Source: an uncultured Lachnospiraceae bacterium (GTDB taxonomy: Bacteria > Bacillota > Clostridia > Lachnospirales > Lachnospiraceae). Taken from it: a stretch of DNA of 64,000 bases. Made by a program: the position numbers and the translations under genes. Shown here piece by piece: positions 24,239-33,931 of the stretch (positions within the stretch are counted from its first letter, which is position 1; each line of letters opens with the position of its first letter). The stretch is from assembly GCA_947382355.1 (NCBI GenBank), contig CANCYR010000007.1:1-64000 (forward strand), read 5' to 3'. The notes below the pieces were generated by a model. That model searched no databases. It saw nothing but the letters and a program-made list of their open reading frames with translations, and was not told the origin of the DNA.

Positions 24239-26569
24239 GTGAATCGAAAAAAGAAACTTATTTGGCAGTTAGCGGGATTTATATTTTTAATCGGGATAAT
24301 GATTGTGGGGACGGTTACGATTTTGAACCGGATATCGGGCAGGCAGGTGGAAGGTACATATGTTAAAAAGAAGGAGGTAGCTGTTCTTTTAAAGGAGCTG
24401 GCGCCGGCTTTGGTTTTAAAAAATCTGGAGGTGCCGGAAGGAGAAGAGGGAAGCCTTACCTATGGAGAATACGAAAAGCTGATAGATGTCTGGATGAAAG
24501 AGGATGACAGGCTCTCGGGTATTGGCAGGGAGTGGCTTGCCGGTCTTTCCACCAAATATAAAAAAAGGCATAACCTGCTTCGGGAAGATTTTTTGGAATT
24601 TTATTTTACCACGGCAGAGCTGCTTGCCCCCCAGCTGGAACTAAAGCAGGAAGAACTGATTGTTCTGTCAGGGGGAGAGAAAGTTCTTGATCAGGACAAA
24701 AATCCTTTAAAGCCGGAACAGGTGTTGGCGGCGTCAAGGGACCTTTCCCATTTGAGAATTCTTGATTTGCAGGAGGATGGAGCAGAAGGCATACAATCCC
24801 AAACCGGAAAAGGATATAGTATCAGTCAGGTAACTGCCATCACCACAAAGGAGAAGCTGGTGCTTTTGCTGGCAGAAGGTCCCGGTAGCATTACCCTGAA
24901 AAAAGCATGGGTAAGCAGCAACTTACCAGAGGCTGTTTCCATATTATGGAAGGGGTATGAGATTACTCTGGAAAAAGACGGCTTTGCCTATGAGGAAAGA
25001 CAGGTTATAGGGGATATTGCATTTGCAGAAGGAAAGCTTTCGGGCATTACGCCTTACAATGAAAAAATTAACGGCAGATTATTGAGCATAAAAGATAACC
25101 AGATGGAAATTGAAGGCTATGGAAAGCTTTCTTATGGAGAAGATATTCAGGTTTATAAGCTTTATGGAGAAAGTGAGGACTATCAGCTTTCGGATTTGAA
25201 AATCGGCTATGACTTTACGGATTTTGTGCTGGATGGGAAAGAAATCGTAGGCGCTCTTGTAACAAGGGAAGAAAATATGAAAAATATCCGTGTTGTAGTA
25301 AAGACTACGGGATTTTCCGGAGCATATCATGAGGAAATCGTATTCAGCGTGGATACTGCTTTTACCATAAAAGGAGAGGGCTACGAGAAGCGGTTTGAAC
25401 CGGGAGAAAAGGTAACTGTTTCAAAGGAAAGTGAGTTGTTTACCTCTAACCGCATTTCTATTCTGCCGGATGCCCTTACCTCCAAAACTACCGTATATTC
25501 CATTGAAAGAGGACAGGGAACGCCGGCATACCGGGGCACTATGGAAATTGAAAAGACAGAGCAGGGGCTTTTGCTGATTAATGAACTTTTGCTGGAAGAG
25601 TATTTGTATTCGGTAGTCCCCAGCGAAATGCCCTCCTCTTATCCAAAAGAAGCACTAAAGGCACAGGCAGTCAGCGCCAGAAGCTATGCCTACAAGCATA
25701 TGCAGAAATCCAGTCTGCAATCCTATGGAGCCCATGTGGATGACAGCGCTGCCTTTCAGGTATATAATAATATAATGGAAAGCGAGGCTGCTCTTGGCGC
25801 AGTGCGTGAAACAGAAGGGCAGGTAGTGATGTCAAATGGACAGGTGGCAGACACTTACTTTTATTCTACCTCCTGCGGATATGGAACGGATATACTGGCA
25901 TGGAAAAGCAGCAGAGGAGAAGGGGAAGCACATCTGGCATCCAAAAATATCGGTTCTGACTGCATCAAAACGGCAGAGGATATGACACAGGAAGAGGAAT
26001 TTCAAGCTTTTATACAGTCGGTTGGAGAAGGAGATTTTGAAAAGGAAGAGGGCTGGTACCGCTGGAGTTATTCTTCAAGGCTTGATCCGGATATTTTATT
26101 AAAGCAGCTAAAGGCAAGATACGGGGCAAAACCGGACCAGGTGCTGACAAAATGCAAGGATGGTTCCTTTGCTTCCAAAGAAATCGGTAAGTTAGGAGAT
26201 GTGAAAAGCATTTCCGTACTGGAAAGAAGCAGCGGCGGCGCCATACATGAGCTTTTAATCGAAGGAACAAAAGGAACCTATAAGGTGATTTCGGAACATA
26301 ATGTGCGTTATGTGCTTGCAAATGAAGGCACAGAGGTGCTTCGTAAGACAGGCGATACATCTAAGATTTCCGGAATGCTTCCAAGCGCTTTTGCCATTGT
26401 TAAGACAGAAGGGGAAGGCAAGGTGGAAAGCTATGTGGTCATTGGCGGCGGCTTTGGACATGGAATCGGCATGAGCCAGAACGGAGCCAGGGCAATGGGA
26501 AATCTGGGATATACATATGAAGAAATACTGCAGTTTTTCTATGAAGGGATTACGCTTTCCAAGCTGTGA
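24239..26569 (+). CDS. SpoIID/LytB-domain protein
   Basis: This 776 aa protein starts at a GTG behind AAGGGAAGAG. One N-terminal membrane anchor (about residues 6-30) leaves a large exported part. About 400 residues of beta-rich, unassigned sequence precede the SpoIID domain. That domain contains LLEEYLYSVVPSEMPSSYPKEALKAQAVSARSYAYKH, in which the conserved Glu of SEMP is the likely catalytic residue, and it ends in GGGFGHGIGMSQNGA. SpoIID-type enzymes cleave peptidoglycan glycan strands, notably at engulfment. At more than twice the length of SpoIID itself, this is a LytB-like or clostridial long form. Confidence 0.88.
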   Translation: MNRKKKLIWQLAGFIFLIGIMIVGTVTILNRISGRQVEGTYVKKKEVAVLLKELAPALVLKNLEVPEGEEGSLTYGEYEKLIDVWMKEDDRLSGIGREWLAGLSTKYKKRHNLLREDFLEFYFTTAELLAPQLELKQEELIVLSGGEKVLDQDKNPLKPEQVLAASRDLSHLRILDLQEDGAEGIQSQTGKGYSISQVTAITTKEKLVLLLAEGPGSITLKKAWVSSNLPEAVSILWKGYEITLEKDGFAYEERQVIGDIAFAEGKLSGITPYNEKINGRLLSIKDNQMEIEGYGKLSYGEDIQVYKLYGESEDYQLSDLKIGYDFTDFVLDGKEIVGALVTREENMKNIRVVVKTTGFSGAYHEEIVFSVDTAFTIKGEGYEKRFEPGEKVTVSKESELFTSNRISILPDALTSKTTVYSIERGQGTPAYRGTMEIEKTEQGLLLINELLLEEYLYSVVPSEMPSSYPKEALKAQAVSARSYAYKHMQKSSLQSYGAHVDDSAAFQVYNNIMESEAALGAVRETEGQVVMSNGQVADTYFYSTSCGYGTDILAWKSSRGEGEAHLASKNIGSDCIKTAEDMTQEEEFQAFIQSVGEGDFEKEEGWYRWSYSSRLDPDILLKQLKARYGAKPDQVLTKCKDGSFASKEIGKLGDVKSISVLERSSGGAIHELLIEGTKGTYKVISEHNVRYVLANEGTEVLRKTGDTSKISGMLPSAFAIVKTEGEGKVESYVVIGGGFGHGIGMSQNGARAMGNLGYTYEEILQFFYEGITLSKL

Positions 26570-26713
26570 CCGGAGTTATGGCTTATATACGTACAGCGGT
26601 TTTATACTGAAAAAGTGAACATATAGAACCGGAAAAAACGGTAGAAGATAAGGTGAAATGTATTGGAAAATCCGAAAAGCATATTATAAAATCAGGGAGA
26701 AGACAGGAAAGCC

Positions 26714-27553
26714 ATGTGGAAGAAATTATATATTCTGGGAAAGGAATTTATAAAGCAGATTAATGATAGTCATATCGGGGCATATGCTTCCAGTGCGGCA
26801 TTTTTTATGTTTTTATCCCTGATTCCCATTTTGCTCATGCTTTGCTCCATTATTCCGTATACTCCCATCACAAAAGCAAATCTGATGACTGCGCTTGTGG
26901 ATTTTCTGCCTGACAGCATTGACCCCATTGCAGTCAGCGTGGTAAATGAAGTTTACGGAAAGTCCAATACTCTTTTATCCGTTACGGCAGTGGCTACCGT
27001 ATGGGCGGGAGCAAGAGGAATATGGGCACTGAACAGAGGGCTGAATGTAATCAACGGAGTGGAGGCAAAAGGATACTTTGCACTAAAATTCCGCTCCTGC
27101 TTATATACGGTTATCTTAATATGCTCCATTATGATGTCTTTGGCAATTACGGTTTATGGAGATACGGTAGTGGCATTTATCCGGACTTCCATACCTACAA
27201 GCAGGTATCTGATGGATTTCTTATCAAGCCTTAAGCTTTTTATTGTTTCCTTTTTACTGTTTATATTCCTTATGCTTTTATTTACATGGTTGCCCAATGA
27301 AAGGCAGAAATGGTATACCCAGATTCCGGGGGCAGTTTTTTCAAGCCTTGTATGGGTGGTATTTTCCTGGGGCTTTAGTATTTATCTGGAATATTTCGGG
27401 GGCTATACCATGTATGGAAGCCTTGCCACCATTATTATTTTAATGCTCTGGCTGTATATGTGCATGTATATCATACTGATGGGTGCCATGCTGAATAAAT
27501 TCCTGATGCCGGCAAATGTGTTTATATGGAAGAAAAGAAGAGAGAAAAGATAA
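26714..27553 (+). CDS. YihY/BrkB-family inner membrane protein
   Basis: This 279 aa protein has about six membrane segments. The family features are the N-terminal FIKQINDSHIGAYASSAAFFMFLSLIPILLML, VWAGARGIWALNRGLN in the middle and GAVFSSLVWVVFSWGFSIYL near the end. Formerly mislabelled ribonuclease BN, the family has no settled function, with transport of a small molecule or lipid proposed. It has a short basic C-terminus. It stands alone, with a bidirectional terminator after it. Confidence 0.9.
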   Translation: MWKKLYILGKEFIKQINDSHIGAYASSAAFFMFLSLIPILLMLCSIIPYTPITKANLMTALVDFLPDSIDPIAVSVVNEVYGKSNTLLSVTAVATVWAGARGIWALNRGLNVINGVEAKGYFALKFRSCLYTVILICSIMMSLAITVYGDTVVAFIRTSIPTSRYLMDFLSSLKLFIVSFLLFIFLMLLFTWLPNERQKWYTQIPGAVFSSLVWVVFSWGFSIYLEYFGGYTMYGSLATIIILMLWLYMCMYIILMGAMLNKFLMPANVFIWKKRREKR

Positions 27554-27563
27554 GGATATGAAA

Positions 27564-27593
27564 ACAGGGTCGCTCATTTTTGAGGGACCCTGT
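27564..27593. terminator. Bidirectional terminator between convergent genes
   Basis: ACAGGGTC-g-CTC pairs with GAG-g-GACCCTGT. It lies between the BrkB-family gene (plus) and the flavin reductase (minus). Confidence 0.7.
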
Positions 27594-27605
27594 GTCATAT
27601 CAGGA

Positions 27606-28172
27606 TTATTTTTTTAGAGGTAAGCCATCCTTGAAGGCTTCACCGACTCTTTCAGTTACTTTATAGTAGCCATGTGTATAAGGGTCAAAGGCGATGGCGT
27701 TTACCAGAGACATATCAATCAGACCATCAACCATGACTTTTTCATCTGCCGTGACGTTTACTACCTTGCCGATAACGCCGCAGCCGTATTTCCCGTCCTG
27801 ATATTCAATAAATTCACACTCTAAGCAGAGCGGAAATTCATTGATGACCGGAGCATCTACCATTTCAGCTTTACTGGCAGTCAGGCCGCTGTTTTCAAAC
27901 TTGTTTGCAACCCTGTTGCCAGATTCAACGCCAAAATAGTCTGCTTCCACTACATGGGCAGCATCGGCAATGCTTACTGTAAAAGCGCCCCTTGCCTTAA
28001 TATTTTTTACGGTTTTGTGTGTTTCTGTCAAATTGAGAGCCACATTACCCCGTTCCTGCATAGTACCCCATGCAGCATTCATAACATTGACGCTGCCGTC
28101 TTCATTGTAGGTTGCAACCATTAAAACCGGCATCGGGAAGATACCTTCTGTAATATTGAGTTTTTTTTTCAT
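27606..28172 (-). CDS. Flavin reductase-like FMN-binding protein
   Basis: This 188 aa protein has the split-barrel fold: PMPVLMVATYNEDGSVNVMNAAWG at the N-terminus, then NVALNLTETHKTVKNIKARGAFTVSIAD. Such proteins bind FMN and act as flavin reductases or electron carriers, often called flavoredoxin in anaerobes. The ribosome site GAGG lies ahead of the ATG. It is alone on the minus strand with its own promoter. Confidence 0.88.
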   Translation of the reverse strand: MKKKLNITEGIFPMPVLMVATYNEDGSVNVMNAAWGTMQERGNVALNLTETHKTVKNIKARGAFTVSIADAAHVVEADYFGVESGNRVANKFENSGLTASKAEMVDAPVINEFPLCLECEFIEYQDGKYGCGVIGKVVNVTADEKVMVDGLIDMSLVNAIAFDPYTHGYYKVTERVGEAFKDGLPLKK

Positions 28173-28226
28173 TGTAATTACCTCACTTCCAGTATGGATT
28201 TGACAGAACTAATGTCCTTGCATATA

Positions 28227-28254
28227 ATTGTAACAAGTAATTCAGGAAATACAA
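28227..28254 (-). promoter_or_regulatory. Promoter of the flavin reductase gene
   Basis: Read on the minus strand: TTGTAT, a 16 bp spacer and TACAAT, ending 54 bp upstream of the start codon. Confidence 0.65.
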
Positions 28255-28267
28255 GTACTATCCTAAA

Positions 28268-28292
28268 GGAAAGCTGAGGGATTAACTATTAC
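28268..28292. mobile_element. Element A remnant (right end)
   Basis: GGAAAGCTGAGGG followed by ATTAACTATTAC matches about 22 of 25 bases of the right end expected from copy 5. It is an old solo end lying between two divergent promoters. Confidence 0.55.
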
Positions 28293-28337
28293 AATAGTTG
28301 TTGCTGCAAAAGTTTTATGAAAAGTAATATTATTGCT

Positions 28338-28366
28338 TGACATTTCAGGAATGATTCCATAAAATA
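28338..28366 (+). promoter_or_regulatory. Promoter of the pheS T-box leader
   Basis: TTGACA (28338-28343), a 17 bp spacer and TAAAAT (28361-28366). Confidence 0.8.
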
Positions 28367-28371
28367 AAAGG

Positions 28372-28707
28372 CATATTAATGAAAAATGCGATGACGGTGT
28401 CAGTAAAGCTGCATTTTCTATACAGAGAGAGGGGGCCGGCGGCTGGAAGCTTCCTTAGTACAGATGCAGGTTGAATTTCCCACCCGAGCAGTCTGACTGA
28501 AATGCAGAGGAACAGGTTTTGAATCATCTCATTCCCTTATTTCAGACACAGAGTAGGTCAGGACGTAAGCGCACGTTACGCGAAAATGAGAGCCTTGGAA
28601 GAACCGTCATGGAAGAACGTATGAGCGGGATTTTCAGGGAATATGGGTGGTACCGCGGATTGAGATTCGTCCCTTACAGCAGTTGGCTGCTGTAGGGGAT
28701 TTTTTTA
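28372..28707 (+). promoter_or_regulatory. T-box leader controlling pheST (tRNA-Phe sensing)
   Basis: The invariant T-box sequence GGGTGGTACCGCGG lies at 28645-28658. Stem I begins with AGAGAG near 28423 and includes the GGAAGC-type segment. A terminator follows: TCCCTTACAGCAG pairs with CTGCTGTAGGGGA (28670-28699), then seven Ts. Uncharged tRNA stabilises the antiterminator and allows expression. The amino acid is inferred from the pheS gene downstream; a TTC at about 28477 could be the specifier. Confidence 0.93.
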
Positions 28708-28795
28708 TGGGAAAGTGTGTTGCATGAAATAAAATAGGTGTACAAAGCAAACATTTTCCAGGAGGAAATAAAAAGACAGGAGAAGAGAGAAGAGT

Positions 28796-29815
28796 ATGAA
28801 AGAAAAACTGGAACAAATTAAAACAGAAGCAATCAAACAGATTCAGGCTTCCGATGCGTTAGAGAAGCTCAATGATGTACGGGTGGCTTTTCTTGGAAAG
28901 AAGGGGGAGCTTACGGCTGTTTTAAAAAGCATGAAGGACGTTGCCCCGGAGGACAGGCCAAAGGTGGGACAGCTGGTAAATGAAGCAAGAGGACAGATTG
29001 AAGCCGCTTTGGAAGAAGCAAAAGGCAAAATGGAAAGAATGGCAAGAGAAGCCCAGATGAAGCGGGAGGTCATTGACGTGACCCTGCCGGCAAAGAAAAA
29101 TAATGTGGGACACAGACATCCCAATGCCATTGCCATGGAAGAGGTGGAAAGAATCTTTGTGGGAATGGGCTATGAGGTAGTGGAAGGACCGGAAGTGGAA
29201 ACGGATTATTACAACTTTGAAGCTTTGAATATTCCGGCAGACCATCCGGCAAAGGACGAACAGGATACTTTTTATATCAACGGGGATATTTTGTTAAGGA
29301 CCCAGACATCAGGGGTTCAGGTTCATGAAATGGAAAAAGGAAAGCTTCCTATCCGCATGGTGGCGCCGGGAAGGGTATTTCGTTCCGATGAAGTGGATGC
29401 CACCCATTCCCCTTCCTTCCATCAGATTGAAGGGCTGGTTATTGACAAAAATATTACCTTTGCAGATTTAAAAGGCACATTGGCGGAGTTTGCAAAGGAA
29501 CTGTTTGGAGAAGATACAAAGGTAAAATTCAGACCCCATCATTTCAATTTTACAGAGCCCAGTGCGGAAGTGGATGTTTCCTGCTTTAAGTGCGGAGGAA
29601 GCGGCTGCCGTTTCTGTAAAGGCTCCGGCTGGATTGAAATTTTAGGCTGCGGCATGGTTCATCCGAATGTGCTGCGTATGAGCGGCATCGACCCGGAGGA
29701 ATATTCCGGTTTTGCATTTGGAATCGGTCTGGAACGTATCGCACTGCTGAAGTATGAAATTGATGATATGCGCCTCTTATATGAAAATGATATCCGGTTC
29801 CTGCGTCAGTTTTAA
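28796..29815 (+). CDS. pheS: Phenylalanyl-tRNA synthetase alpha subunit
   Basis: This 339 aa class II synthetase subunit has an N-terminal coiled coil (about residues 1-85) that contacts tRNA. Motif 2 includes RMVAPGRVFRSDEVDATHSPSFHQIEGL and motif 3 is AFGIGLERIALLKYEIDDMRLLYENDIRFL. A CFKCGGSGCRFCKGSGW segment is typical of bacterial PheS. It forms an alpha2-beta2 enzyme with PheT, whose gene lies 378 bp downstream across an unusual repeat array. Confidence 0.97.
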   Translation: MKEKLEQIKTEAIKQIQASDALEKLNDVRVAFLGKKGELTAVLKSMKDVAPEDRPKVGQLVNEARGQIEAALEEAKGKMERMAREAQMKREVIDVTLPAKKNNVGHRHPNAIAMEEVERIFVGMGYEVVEGPEVETDYYNFEALNIPADHPAKDEQDTFYINGDILLRTQTSGVQVHEMEKGKLPIRMVAPGRVFRSDEVDATHSPSFHQIEGLVIDKNITFADLKGTLAEFAKELFGEDTKVKFRPHHFNFTEPSAEVDVSCFKCGGSGCRFCKGSGWIEILGCGMVHPNVLRMSGIDPEEYSGFAFGIGLERIALLKYEIDDMRLLYENDIRFLRQF

Positions 29816-29858
29816 TTGAAATATGTTTGCGGAAATTATGGCGGGTTATTGTTTATAG

Positions 29859-30113
29859 CTGATAGAAATATGGAATTGCGGTGAGAAATTAGCCGGGGCT
29901 AATATAAAATAGTAATTATTGTAAGCCATTAGCTGCAACTAGTATAAAATAGTAATTATTGTAAGCCATTAGCTGCAGCTAATATAAAAATGGTAATTAT
30001 GATATGCCATTGGCTACAGCAAATTAAAAAACAGTAATGCTAGTGAAGCATTAGCTATAGCTAATAGAAATGTGTCAATTACAGTGAATTGTTACGCACA
30101 GCTAATAGAAAGT
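29859..30113. repeat. Tandem array of 40-41 bp hairpin-forming repeats between pheS and pheT
   Basis: Six units begin at 29859, 29899, 29939, 29979, 30020 and 30061, and a seventh, partial one begins at 30102. Units 2 and 3 are almost identical (CTAATATAAAATAGTAATTA and TTGTAAGCCATTAGCTGCA), and the flanking ones are progressively diverged. The unit junction supplies AGCTAAT, which can pair with ATTAGCT at the unit's end, so each unit can fold as a hairpin. It is not coding and not a CRISPR, as there are no unique spacers. Confidence 0.9.
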
Positions 30114-30193
30114 AAAAAATAATAAGGAAAAGCAAAGCATTAGAGATTTTAAATAAAAACAGAAATAACTTCAGAAAGGAATGAAGAAAGAAA

Positions 30194-32623
30194 ATGAATA
30201 CAGCATTATCATGGATTAAAGCATATGTGCCGGAGCTTGCATGTACCGATCAGGAATATACCGATGCGATGACTCTTACAGGAACAAAGGTTGAGACCTT
30301 TAAACGGCTGGATAAAAATCTGGATAAAATCTATGTGGGACAGATTGAATCCATTGAAAAGCATCCGGATGCGGATAAGCTGATTATCTGTCAGGTAAAT
30401 ATAGGAAAGGAAACCCTGCAGATTGTAACGGGGGCTCCCAATGTAAAAGTGGGAGATAAGGTTCCGGTTGTCATAGACGGGGGCAAGGTTGCAGGAGGGC
30501 ATGACGGCGGTCCGCTGCCGGAGGACGGAATCACAATCAAAAACGGAAAGCTAAGAGGGGTGGAATCTTTTGGCATGATGTGCTCCATTGAAGAGTTAGG
30601 CTCAAGCAGGGACATGTATCCGGAGGCACCGGAGCTTGGCATTTATATTTTTCCGGAGGATACAGAGGTGGGCGCCGATGCCATAGAAGAGCTGGGGCTC
30701 AGGGATACGGTTTTTGAATATGAGATTACCTCTAACAGAGTGGACTGCTACAGCGTGCTCGGCATTGCAAGAGAAGCAGCAGTTACCTTTGGCAAACCAT
30801 TTATTATGCCTAAGGTAGAAGTAAAGGGAAACGGAGAAAAAATAGAAGACTATATTTCCGTGGAAGTAAAGGATCAGGAGCTTTGTCCAAGATATTGCGC
30901 AAGGGTATGTACCAATATTAAGATTGCGCCCTCGCCAAAATGGATGCAGAGAAGACTGGCGGCAAGCGGTATCCGTCCCATCAACAATCTGGTTGACATA
31001 ACAAACTATGTAATGGAAGAATACGGTCAGCCCATGCATGCTTTCGACTTATCCACCATTTCAGGCAATAAAATCATAGTGCGCAGAGCAGAGGACGGAG
31101 AGGAATTTCAGACACTGGACGGGCAGATTAGAAAGCTGGATAAGGATATGCTGATGATTTGCGACGGCGAAAAGGAAATCGGTATTGCTGGAATCATGGG
31201 CGGTGAAAATTCCAAAATTACGGATGATGTAAAAACTGTATTATTTGAAGCTGCCATTTTTCATGGTGCCAATATCCGGAAATCTGCAAAGCGTCTCGGG
31301 CTTCGTACCGAGGCTTCCGGTAAGTTTGAAAAGGGACTGGACCCTTACAATGCAGAGGCTGCCATTAACAGAGCCTGCCAGTTGATTGAAGAATTAGGCT
31401 GCGGGGAAGTAGTGGACGGCATGATAGATGTAAAGGCTCCTTTAAAGGAACTGAACCGGATTCCTTTTAAGGCTGAAAGAGTCAACAGGCTTCTTGGCAC
31501 GGATATTTCCCAGCAGGAAATGCTTGCTATTTTTGAACGTCTGGAATTAAAGGCGCTTACGGAAGAAAACGGAGATAAGCTTCTTGAAATTCCTTCTTTC
31601 CGTCAGGATTTGGAAGGAATTGCGGATATTGCAGAGGAAGTGGCAAGGTTTTACGGCTATGACAAAATTCCCACAACCCTTCCAAGCGGGGAAGCTACTA
31701 CAGGAAAGCTTCCATTTAAGCTGCGTATTGAAGAAAAGGCAAGAGACATTGCGGAGTATTGCGGATTTTCCCAGGGAATGTGCTATTCTTTTGAAAGTCC
31801 CAGGGTATTTGACAAGTTGTTAATTCCTAAAGAGGATGTGCTCAGGAAAGCAATTGTAATAGCAAATCCTCTGGGAGAGGATTTCTCCATTATGAGAACC
31901 ATTTCCTTAAATGGAATGCTGACTTCTCTGGCAACCAATTATAACAGAAGAAATAAAGATGTGCGTTTATATGAGCTCGGCAATATTTATCTGCCAAAGG
32001 AAGTGCCCCTTACGGAGCTGCCGGATGAAAGGATGGAATTCACCCTTGGCATGTATGGAGACGGGGATTTCTTTACGATGAAAGGTGTGGTGGAGGAATT
32101 TTTTGAAGCTATAGGCATGGATAAAAAAGCGGTTTATGACCCCAATGCAGGAAAGCCCTTCTTACATCCTGGCAGACAGGCCAATATTATATATGACGGA
32201 AAAACAGTAGGATATTTAGGAGAGGTTCATCCGGAGGTATGCGATAATTATGATATCGGAACAAAGGCTTATGTGGCAGTGCTTGACATACCGTCCCTCC
32301 TTCCCTTTGCAACCTTCAACAGAAAATACCGGGGAATTGCAAAATACCCTGCCGTGAAACGGGATATTTCCATGGTAGTGCCAAAGGAAATCCTGGCAGG
32401 TCAGATTGAAGCAATGATTGCACAGAGAGGCGGTAAGATTTTAGAGCATTATGAGCTGTTTGATATTTATGAAGGAGAACAGATTAAGGAAGGCTTTAAA
32501 TCCATGGCATACTCCATTTATTTCCGTGCCAATGACAGGACATTGGAGGAAGCAGATGTAAACGGAGCCATGAAGAAGATTTTAAACGGTCTGGAAGGAC
32601 TTGGCATTGAACTGAGACAATAG
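30194..32623 (+). CDS. pheT: Phenylalanyl-tRNA synthetase beta subunit
   Basis: This 809 aa subunit has the full bacterial domain order. It opens with an EMAP/OB-type tRNA-binding domain (about residues 40-150, including VGQIESIEKHPDADKLIICQV), continues through the B3/B4 editing region (NRVDCYSVLGIAREAA), B5, and the catalytic-like domain. It ends in the anticodon-binding ferredoxin-like domain (KYPAVKRDISMVVP). The ribosome site is GAAAGGA. It needs PheS for activity. Expression presumably depends on read-through from the T-box promoter across the repeat array. Confidence 0.97.
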   Translation: MNTALSWIKAYVPELACTDQEYTDAMTLTGTKVETFKRLDKNLDKIYVGQIESIEKHPDADKLIICQVNIGKETLQIVTGAPNVKVGDKVPVVIDGGKVAGGHDGGPLPEDGITIKNGKLRGVESFGMMCSIEELGSSRDMYPEAPELGIYIFPEDTEVGADAIEELGLRDTVFEYEITSNRVDCYSVLGIAREAAVTFGKPFIMPKVEVKGNGEKIEDYISVEVKDQELCPRYCARVCTNIKIAPSPKWMQRRLAASGIRPINNLVDITNYVMEEYGQPMHAFDLSTISGNKIIVRRAEDGEEFQTLDGQIRKLDKDMLMICDGEKEIGIAGIMGGENSKITDDVKTVLFEAAIFHGANIRKSAKRLGLRTEASGKFEKGLDPYNAEAAINRACQLIEELGCGEVVDGMIDVKAPLKELNRIPFKAERVNRLLGTDISQQEMLAIFERLELKALTEENGDKLLEIPSFRQDLEGIADIAEEVARFYGYDKIPTTLPSGEATTGKLPFKLRIEEKARDIAEYCGFSQGMCYSFESPRVFDKLLIPKEDVLRKAIVIANPLGEDFSIMRTISLNGMLTSLATNYNRRNKDVRLYELGNIYLPKEVPLTELPDERMEFTLGMYGDGDFFTMKGVVEEFFEAIGMDKKAVYDPNAGKPFLHPGRQANIIYDGKTVGYLGEVHPEVCDNYDIGTKAYVAVLDIPSLLPFATFNRKYRGIAKYPAVKRDISMVVPKEILAGQIEAMIAQRGGKILEHYELFDIYEGEQIKEGFKSMAYSIYFRANDRTLEEADVNGAMKKILNGLEGLGIELRQ

Positions 32624-32649
32624 CAGCCTGGAACGGATTTTGGAAAAAC

Positions 32650-32872
32650 GTAACAGTTCCTGTAGCAGATTTCACCGCAGGCGCCGGAATGGACTTCCGT
32701 CAGAATATGTTTCTACGTCGTCCCGCTCCCGCTCTGATAAAAACGCAGCAGTGCTAAGCTCGAAAATACCTCGCTAAGCGCTGGCGATTTTATAAGGACT
32801 CCTTTAGAAATCATATTCTGACGGAAGTCCATTCCGGCGCCTGCAGTGAAATCTGCTGCAGGAACTGTTACA
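32650..32872. mobile_element. Element A copy 2
   Basis: A 223 bp palindrome begins GTAACAGTTCC and ends GGAACTGTTACA. Its arms (for example CAGGCGCCGGAATGGACTTC) are unrelated in sequence to those of copy 1 but match each other with about three differences. The core from TTTCTACGTCGTCCCGCTC to CTCCTTTAGAAAT is nearly identical to copy 1. The flanking duplication is GAAAAAC at 32643-32649 and 32873-32879. It separates pheT from queA and ends 24 bp before the queA start codon. Confidence 0.88.
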
Positions 32873-32896
32873 GAAAAACAAAGAAATGAGAACAAC

Positions 32897-33931
32897 ATGG
32901 ATAACATAAAAAAATCAGATTTTTATTTTGACCTGCCGCAGGAATTGATTGCGCAGGATCCCTTGGAGGACAGAACCGGCTCAAGGCTTCTCGCCTTAAA
33001 GAAAGACACGGGGGAGATTTCCCATCATACTTTCCGGGATATCACCCGCTTTTTAAAGCCGGGGGACTGTCTTGTCTTAAATGACACGAAAGTGCTTCCC
33101 GCAAGGCTTATGGGAGTAAAAGAAGATACCGGGGCCGGTGTGGAGGTGCTGTTGCTAAAAAGAAAAGAAAATGACTGCTGGGAAACCCTTGTAAAGCCGG
33201 GAAAAAAAGCAAAGCCGGGAACAAAGCTGGTTTTTGGAGACGGACTTTTAAAGGCAGAGGTGTTAAAGGTGTTAGAGGAGGGCAACCGCCTGATTCGGTT
33301 TTCCTATGAAGGCATTTTTGAAGAGGTGCTTTACCAGCTTGGAGAAATGCCCCTTCCGCCTTACATTACCCATAAGCTTCAGGATAAGTCCAGGTATCAG
33401 ACCGTATATGCCAGATATGAAGGCTCTGCGGCGGCACCCACGGCAGGACTGCATTTTACAAAGGAGCTTCTAAACAAAATTGAGAAAATGGGGGTATCCA
33501 TTGCTTACGTGACTCTGCATGTAGGACTTGGTACCTTCCGGCCTGTAAAGGTGGATAATATATTGGAGCATCATATGCATTCGGAGTATTATCAAATATC
33601 AAAGGAAGCCGCAGAAAAGATAAACAGGGCAAAGGCAGAAGGGCACCGGGTCATTGCAGTTGGCACCACAAGCTGCCGGACTCTGGAAAGCGCCGTGAAA
33701 GAGGATGGAACGGTGGAAGAATGCTGCGATAACACGGAAATCTTTATTTATCCCGGCTATCAGTTTCAAATGATAGACGGGCTGATTACCAATTTTCATC
33801 TGCCGGAATCCACACTGATTATGCTTGTATCGGCGCTGGCAGGCAGGGAGCATGTGCTTTTGGCATATGAGGAAGCTATCCGGGAGAAATACCGGTTCTT
33901 TTCTTTTGGGGATGCCATGGTGATTTTGTGA
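32897..33931 (+). CDS. queA: S-adenosylmethionine:tRNA ribosyltransferase-isomerase
   Basis: This 344 aa enzyme transfers and isomerises the ribosyl group of AdoMet onto 7-aminomethyl-deazaguanine in tRNA, giving epoxyqueuosine. Diagnostic segments are [22 protein letters not shown] at the start, [25 protein letters not shown] and [10 protein letters not shown]. The ATG at 32897 is chosen because it lies clear of element A copy 2; its ribosome site is weak (ATGAGAAC). The mobile element lies in the 5' region, so transcription must come through it from pheT or from inside it. Confidence 0.96.
   Translation: MDNIKKSDFYFDLPQELIAQDPLEDRTGSRLLALKKDTGEISHHTFRDITRFLKPGDCLVLNDTKVLPARLMGVKEDTGAGVEVLLLKRKENDCWETLVKPGKKAKPGTKLVFGDGLLKAEVLKVLEEGNRLIRFSYEGIFEEVLYQLGEMPLPPYITHKLQDKSRYQTVYARYEGSAAAPTAGLHFTKELLNKIEKMGVSIAYVTLHVGLGTFRPVKVDNILEHHMHSEYYQISKEAAEKINRAKAEGHRVIAVGTTSCRTLESAVKEDGTVEECCDNTEIFIYPGYQFQMIDGLITNFHLPESTLIMLVSALAGREHVLLAYEEAIREKYRFFSFGDAMVIL

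Noticed and set aside
24003-24242. Open frame of 79 codons upstream of the SpoIID-type gene
   Set aside because: It lies entirely over the 6S-like RNA and its terminator, has no ribosome site, and its peptide resembles no family.
29859-30113. Possible CRISPR array between pheS and pheT
   Set aside because: The units are contiguous 40-41 bp tandem repeats without unique spacers, and no cas genes are present.
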